Source: Candidatus Fermentibacteraceae bacterium
Lineage (GTDB): Bacteria > Fermentibacterota > Fermentibacteria > Fermentibacterales > JCC-6
Assembly: GCA_021162285.1 (NCBI GenBank)
Contig: JAGGYZ010000270.1
Span: 1 to 8,384 of the forward strand
DNA length: 8,384 bases
Direction of reading: 5' to 3'
The notes beneath the pieces were generated by a model that was not told where the DNA came from, ran no database searches, and was given only the letters and a program-made list of their open reading frames with translations. Every line of letters starts with the position of its first letter. The stretch's first letter is position 1. Shown here one piece after another: positions 5,990 to 8,384 of this stretch. The position numbers and the translations under genes are program-made.

Positions 5990-6811
5990 CTAGAATCCGG
6001 ACTTTATCCCGCCCCAGGTCATTCTTTCCAGTGAAGAACCTGAGACATAGTCACCTACTTCTATCTCGTAGAGTACTTCGTACTGTGTAGCGAGCAGAAA
6101 CATACTCTCGTTATCACCTGCGGCATTTTCCCGTCCGCATGCCAGACCGATAAGGCTGTTTCCGGCAAATCCGCCCATGGATATACTTTCCTCAAATGCA
6201 CCGGAAGCAAGATCGTATACATCTATATCGAAATACGGCCCGTTTCTCAGAAGGAAAATATGTCCCCAGCCAACGGCGCTTCCTTTGAATCTTCCATCGC
6301 TGGTGGTGGAAAACACACTGTACGACGAACCGTTGTAGTACACACCGTCAGAATCGTAGTAGCTGCACAGGTAGACATTGTTTGTGTTCCAGTCTACAGC
6401 GCACCCCTCTGTTACGTCACCTGGCGCATAGTAGTCCGGCAGACTGCCATCGTAAGAGCCGTCTACAGGATCGATCAGCTTAAGAAACGGTGACTGCTGA
6501 TCTGTCATGACAAGATACTTTTTTCCGCCCACTTCATACCCGTAACCGATATCAAATCCCCGGTATACATCAGTGTATGTCACCCATGAAGTAACAATAT
6601 CCAGCGTCACCGGGTCCATTGCGGCGAATCTGCTGTTGTTATCGCCGTCAGCACCGCCTATCCAGATGTTGCCTGTCTCCCAGTCTTTAGCCAGCCCGAG
6701 TATACCCATGCCGGGCATACCCGGAATAATGTAGTTCCTGATAGTGTCTCCAGGATTTGCCGCACTGACCACTGCCAGCACCAATATCAGTGCCGGAATT
6801 ATTCGTTTCAT
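5990..6811 (-). CDS. Secreted protein with beta-propeller-like repeats, function unknown
   Basis: A 273-residue protein with a clear Sec signal peptide: MKRII, a hydrophobic core (PALILVLAVV) and a probable cut after SA or SAA at about residues 17-18. The mature part is rich in Gly, Asp, Tyr and Ser. Two equivalent strands stand out, GLAKDWETGNIWI (39-51) and GCAVDWNTNNVYL (137-149), each followed by an Asp/Asn/Ser-rich loop and then by a phrase naming a quantity (AAMDPVTLDIV, SVFSTTSDG). LKLIDPVDGSYDGS and IDVYDLASGAFEES are further blade-like units, and IGLACG may start another. This is the pattern of a small YncE/NHL-type beta-propeller. No sorting domain, lipobox or catalytic motif is visible. 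ATG at 6811 is preferred over an in-frame start at 6832 because GGGGAGGA lies 4 nt upstream. Exported to the periplasm or outside; role unknown. Confidence 0.82.
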   Translation of the reverse strand: MKRIIPALILVLAVVSAANPGDTIRNYIIPGMPGMGILGLAKDWETGNIWIGGADGDNNSRFAAMDPVTLDIVTSWVTYTDVYRGFDIGYGYEVGGKKYLVMTDQQSPFLKLIDPVDGSYDGSLPDYYAPGDVTEGCAVDWNTNNVYLCSYYDSDGVYYNGSSYSVFSTTSDGRFKGSAVGWGHIFLLRNGPYFDIDVYDLASGAFEESISMGGFAGNSLIGLACGRENAAGDNESMFLLATQYEVLYEIEVGDYVSGSSLERMTWGGIKSGF

Positions 6812-6872
6812 CTTATCCTCCCCTCTTTCCAATTGAAAATACCTGTGTCTTTTAATCGATACCCGCGTTCAC

Positions 6873-6901
6873 TTTACATCTTTTGTCCCCCGAGGGGACA
6901 A
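6873..6901 (-). promoter_or_regulatory. Candidate promoter overlapping a perfect palindrome, upstream of the secreted protein
   Basis: The sequence at 6883-6901 is a perfect inverted repeat, TTGTCCCC-CGA-GGGGACAA (8 bp arms, 3-base centre). On the minus strand its left end supplies TTGTCC (6901-6896) as a -35 box, with TGTAAA (6878-6873) 17 nt further as a -10 box; each matches 4 of 6 consensus bases. Transcription would start near 6866, about 55 nt before the secreted-protein ATG. A palindrome over the -35 box and spacer is where a dimeric repressor would bind. Read as RNA on the plus strand it is a GC-rich hairpin followed by ATATTATTTC, so a terminator is the alternative, although no plus-strand gene precedes it. 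Confidence 0.35.
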
Positions 6902-7159
6902 TATTATTTCAGAGATTACAGATGTCAATGCAGGATTAACAAAGAGTAAAGCAGGGAAGGTGTTTAAGCCGTAACAAAACCATTACAGGTCTGTGCATGA
7001 ATACGAGAATACACCGACACGCGTTTGAAGAACTATTCCGTTTTCCCCGCAGGTGATATACAATTAATCAGTTTGAGGATTTAAGAGAAGGTAATATTTC
7101 TACACCCGTAGACTAAACCTGGCGTATCCCTGTTTAAGATGTATTGAGTCGTTCAGTGG

Positions 7160-7184
7160 AAAAAACACGCTCCAACAAGGTGTT
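7160..7184 (-). terminator. Intrinsic terminator of the ankyrin-repeat gene
   Basis: Just after the stop codon at 7189, the minus strand has AACAC pairing with GTGTT, with three further pairs (C-G, T-A, T-G) after a bulged C. The T-run continues through 7165-7160 (six T's). The short stem with a long T-tract in the right place makes this a likely terminator. Confidence 0.6.
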
Positions 7185-7188
7185 AGTA

Positions 7189-7998
7189 CTAGATCTCTCC
7201 ATCCAGAACAGTGGCTGATGTAACCGCACCGCATTCACCGCAGGTAAACTGCAGGTGGTCCCACATGTCCAGGGAGAGATACCAGTCGATCTTGTGCTTT
7301 GGAGGTCTTTTCACCGGGCTGCCGCATGAGGGGCAGATCCACTTTTTGCTGGAGTTTCTTCTGAGGTTTCTGAGGCTTTCCCGGAGAAGAGCAACAGTTT
7401 TTGTCTGACCCAGTTCCTCGGCAATATCCACAGAGGTTTTCTGCTGTGCATTTCTGTGGTACGCCTTTGCCCCTGCAGCGAGAAGAATTTCCACGATCTC
7501 TACGGGATCGTCCAGCTTGACTGCAAAATGGAGAGGGGCATTGCCGGTGGTGTCTTCCGCGCCGGGGTCAGCATCTGCTGCAAGAAGCAGCTTGACGTTT
7601 TCAGCACGACCTGATGCCACTGCGGTGTGAAGAGCAGTAGCACCGGAAAGGGTGGTGGAAGCAGGCTGTATACCTGCCTGAAGAAGAGATTTGAGAAGAC
7701 TGCTGTCGGTAAGGTCCGCAGCGAGGTGAAGGGGAGTTATACCGGCAGGGTTCAAAGATCGATTGAAATCTCCGCCCTTCGAAATAATGTTTCTGAATAT
7801 CAGACCAAGTGATTTATCATCACCTGATGTTTCCGCCGCTTTTCTTACAAGTGTAATTATCAACTGCCTGCCTTCAGCCGAATTCTTACCGGAAAAATCA
7901 CACCTTCCAGAGGAAAGTGAAACCATCTTTTCCCAGTCGACACTGCTGTTTGACAGTTCATTCTGCATTTTTTTAAGATTGCTGGAAAACAGAGCCAT
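7189..7998 (-). CDS. Ankyrin-repeat protein with C-terminal zinc ribbon
   Basis: A 269-residue protein without signal peptide or membrane segment, so probably cytoplasmic. Residues 1-80 are a helical N-terminal part with no recognised family. About four ankyrin repeats follow: 85-117 (AGITPLHLAADLTDSSLLKSLLQAG), 118-150 (GATALHTAVASGRAENVKLLLAADADP), 151-184 (GNAPLHFAVKLDD-VEIVEILLAAGAKA), and a degenerate last repeat at 185-210 (TSVDIAEELGQTKTVALL). After a basic linker (RNLRRNSSKK) comes a cysteine pair CPSC (C222, C225) and, 27 residues later, CGEC (C253, C256), separated by a Trp/Asp-rich insert. That is a plausible four-cysteine zinc site. Ankyrin repeats bind proteins; the partner is unknown. 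ATG at 7998 has GGGAGGGG immediately upstream and a terminator follows the gene. It lies 60 nt after the phospholipase gene on the same strand. Confidence 0.88.
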   Translation of the reverse strand: MALFSSNLKKMQNELSNSSVDWEKMVSLSSGRCDFSGKNSAEGRQLIITLVRKAAETSGDDKSLGLIFRNIISKGGDFNRSLNPAGITPLHLAADLTDSSLLKSLLQAGIQPASTTLSGATALHTAVASGRAENVKLLLAADADPGAEDTTGNAPLHFAVKLDDPVEIVEILLAAGAKAYHRNAQQKTSVDIAEELGQTKTVALLRESLRNLRRNSSKKWICPSCGSPVKRPPKHKIDWYLSLDMWDHLQFTCGECGAVTSATVLDGEI

Positions 7999-8058
7999 TA
8001 CCCCTCCCAGAATAATAAAAATCGGTTTGGTTTACCCGGACTGCGATTATGCTAGTTT

Positions 8059-8384
8059 TTAGTCGAAACCGAAAGTGCCGGCAGGAAAACCCTGCTTTGC
8101 TGCTATCTCCGGAATGACCTTCTCAGCGGCATTCAGACCTATGTCGCTTATCTCCTCAACAAGGTGAAATTCAGCTCCGGTGTACCTGCTTAAGTCAGGC
8201 TGAATGAGAAAGTCCGGTTGCCACTGGCGGAGATTGGCGTTCACAAGCGCTCTCTGGGAAATCAGAACGGCGGCAAATGCTGTTTCCGGTATCTTCGGGT
8301 TCCTCAGTTTCTGCAGAAGAGGTATGTCCGAAACAGCTTCCACCACCTGTTCCGGAATGTGCAGCCTGGTGGCGAGTTTTTCAA
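8059..8384 (-). CDS. Patatin-like phospholipase, C-terminal fragment (runs off window edge)
   Basis: The last 107 or so codons of a gene that enters from the right edge; the frame is open from 8384 to TAA at 8061-8059. The end of the protein, WQPDFLIQPDLSRYTGAEFHLVEEISDIGLNAAEKVIPEI, matches the closing element of bacterial patatin/RssA-type serine hydrolases, where a D-V-x-I-x-P-D-L strand is followed by F-x-x-x-x-E-x-I-x-x-G-x-x-A-A. The preceding FAAVLISQRALVNANLRQWQPD corresponds to the helix before that strand. The GxSxG nucleophile and the DG[GA] aspartate motif would lie outside the window, so activity cannot be judged. A GTG at 8346 is internal, not the start. Patatins hydrolyse acyl esters of lipids. 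The 60 nt after the stop show only a weak CGGT/ACCG stem before ATTTTTATT. Confidence 0.75.
   Translation of the reverse strand, partial: EKLATRLHIPEQVVEAVSDIPLLQKLRNPKIPETAFAAVLISQRALVNANLRQWQPDFLIQPDLSRYTGAEFHLVEEISDIGLNAAEKVIPEIAAKQGFPAGTFGFD

Larger units (their letters stand above)
6812..7188. other. Intergenic stretch without a convincing gene
   Basis: About 377 nt between the secreted-protein gene and the ankyrin gene. It holds, from the left, the ribosome-binding site of the secreted-protein gene, a candidate promoter and palindrome (6873-6901), and the ankyrin-gene terminator (7160-7184). Between 6902 and 7159 I see no supported coding region, RNA gene or repeat. Stop codons are frequent in all frames, and the longest ATG frame I noticed there is 19 codons. 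Confidence 0.6.

Noticed and set aside
6997..7056. 19-codon ATG frame MNTRIHRHAFEELFRFPRR
   Set aside because: Too short, only a weak AGG upstream, and no neighbour or motif to support it. Mentioned only as a hint within the gap.
1..8384. CRISPR arrays, tRNA/rRNA genes, insertion sequences or phage genes
   Set aside because: No repeated spacer structure, no cloverleaf or rRNA signatures, no transposase or integrase motifs and no flanking duplications were seen on either strand.

Overview
The window is an ordinary-looking stretch of chromosome from a Gram-negative-type, rod-shaped bacterium. It carries the core of the MreB cell-shape cluster, a probable outer-envelope lipoprotein, a secreted protein with a Sec signal peptide, and the tail of a patatin-like phospholipase. 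Base composition is roughly balanced, arginine is often written AGA/AGG, start codons are often GTG, and intergenic gaps are short. I cannot name the species. The gene order (mreB-mreC-mreD-mrdA) and the unrecognised secreted proteins would fit a poorly cultured lineage such as the FCB-group candidate phyla, but that is a guess. I see no mobile element, CRISPR array, tRNA or rRNA.

Layout. Positions 1-4513 hold one co-oriented minus-strand train. In transcription order it is: a PHP-family metal phosphoesterase, a 68-residue helical protein, a LolA/LolB-like lipoprotein, mreB, mreC, mreD, and the first 88 codons of mrdA (PBP2), cut by the window edge. Most junctions overlap or lie within a few bases: 17 nt between PHP and the small gene, about 13 nt into the lipoprotein gene, 2 nt between mreB and mreC, ATGA at mreC/mreD and TGATG at mreD/mrdA. 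Only the lipoprotein-mreB junction has a real gap (about 120 nt), with a weak hairpin and a plausible mreB promoter. A 90-nt divergent intergenic region separates the train from a plus-strand HD-domain phosphohydrolase of the COG1078/SAMHD1-like family (4604-5935). That gene converges on a minus-strand secreted protein (5990-6811), with a hairpin terminator between them. About 380 nt without a convincing gene follow, holding a perfect 8-bp palindrome and a terminator. Then come an ankyrin-repeat/zinc-ribbon protein (7189-7998) and the C-terminal end of a patatin-like phospholipase (8059 to the edge), both on the minus strand.

How the genes work together. MreB filaments, MreC, MreD and PBP2 form the elongation machinery that inserts peptidoglycan along the cell cylinder. 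The lipoprotein just upstream probably also serves the envelope. The divergent PHP and HD enzymes both belong to families that cleave phosphoester bonds in nucleotides, so a shared role in nucleotide or RNA turnover is possible but not shown. The secreted protein and the ankyrin protein have no assigned function.

The most unusual observation is the lipoprotein gene. Its only ATG/GTG/TTG start would leave no room for a signal peptide, whereas an ATA codon eight codons upstream, with a GGAG motif at ideal spacing, restores a complete lipoprotein signal. I did not find convincing evidence of a wholly new multi-gene system.
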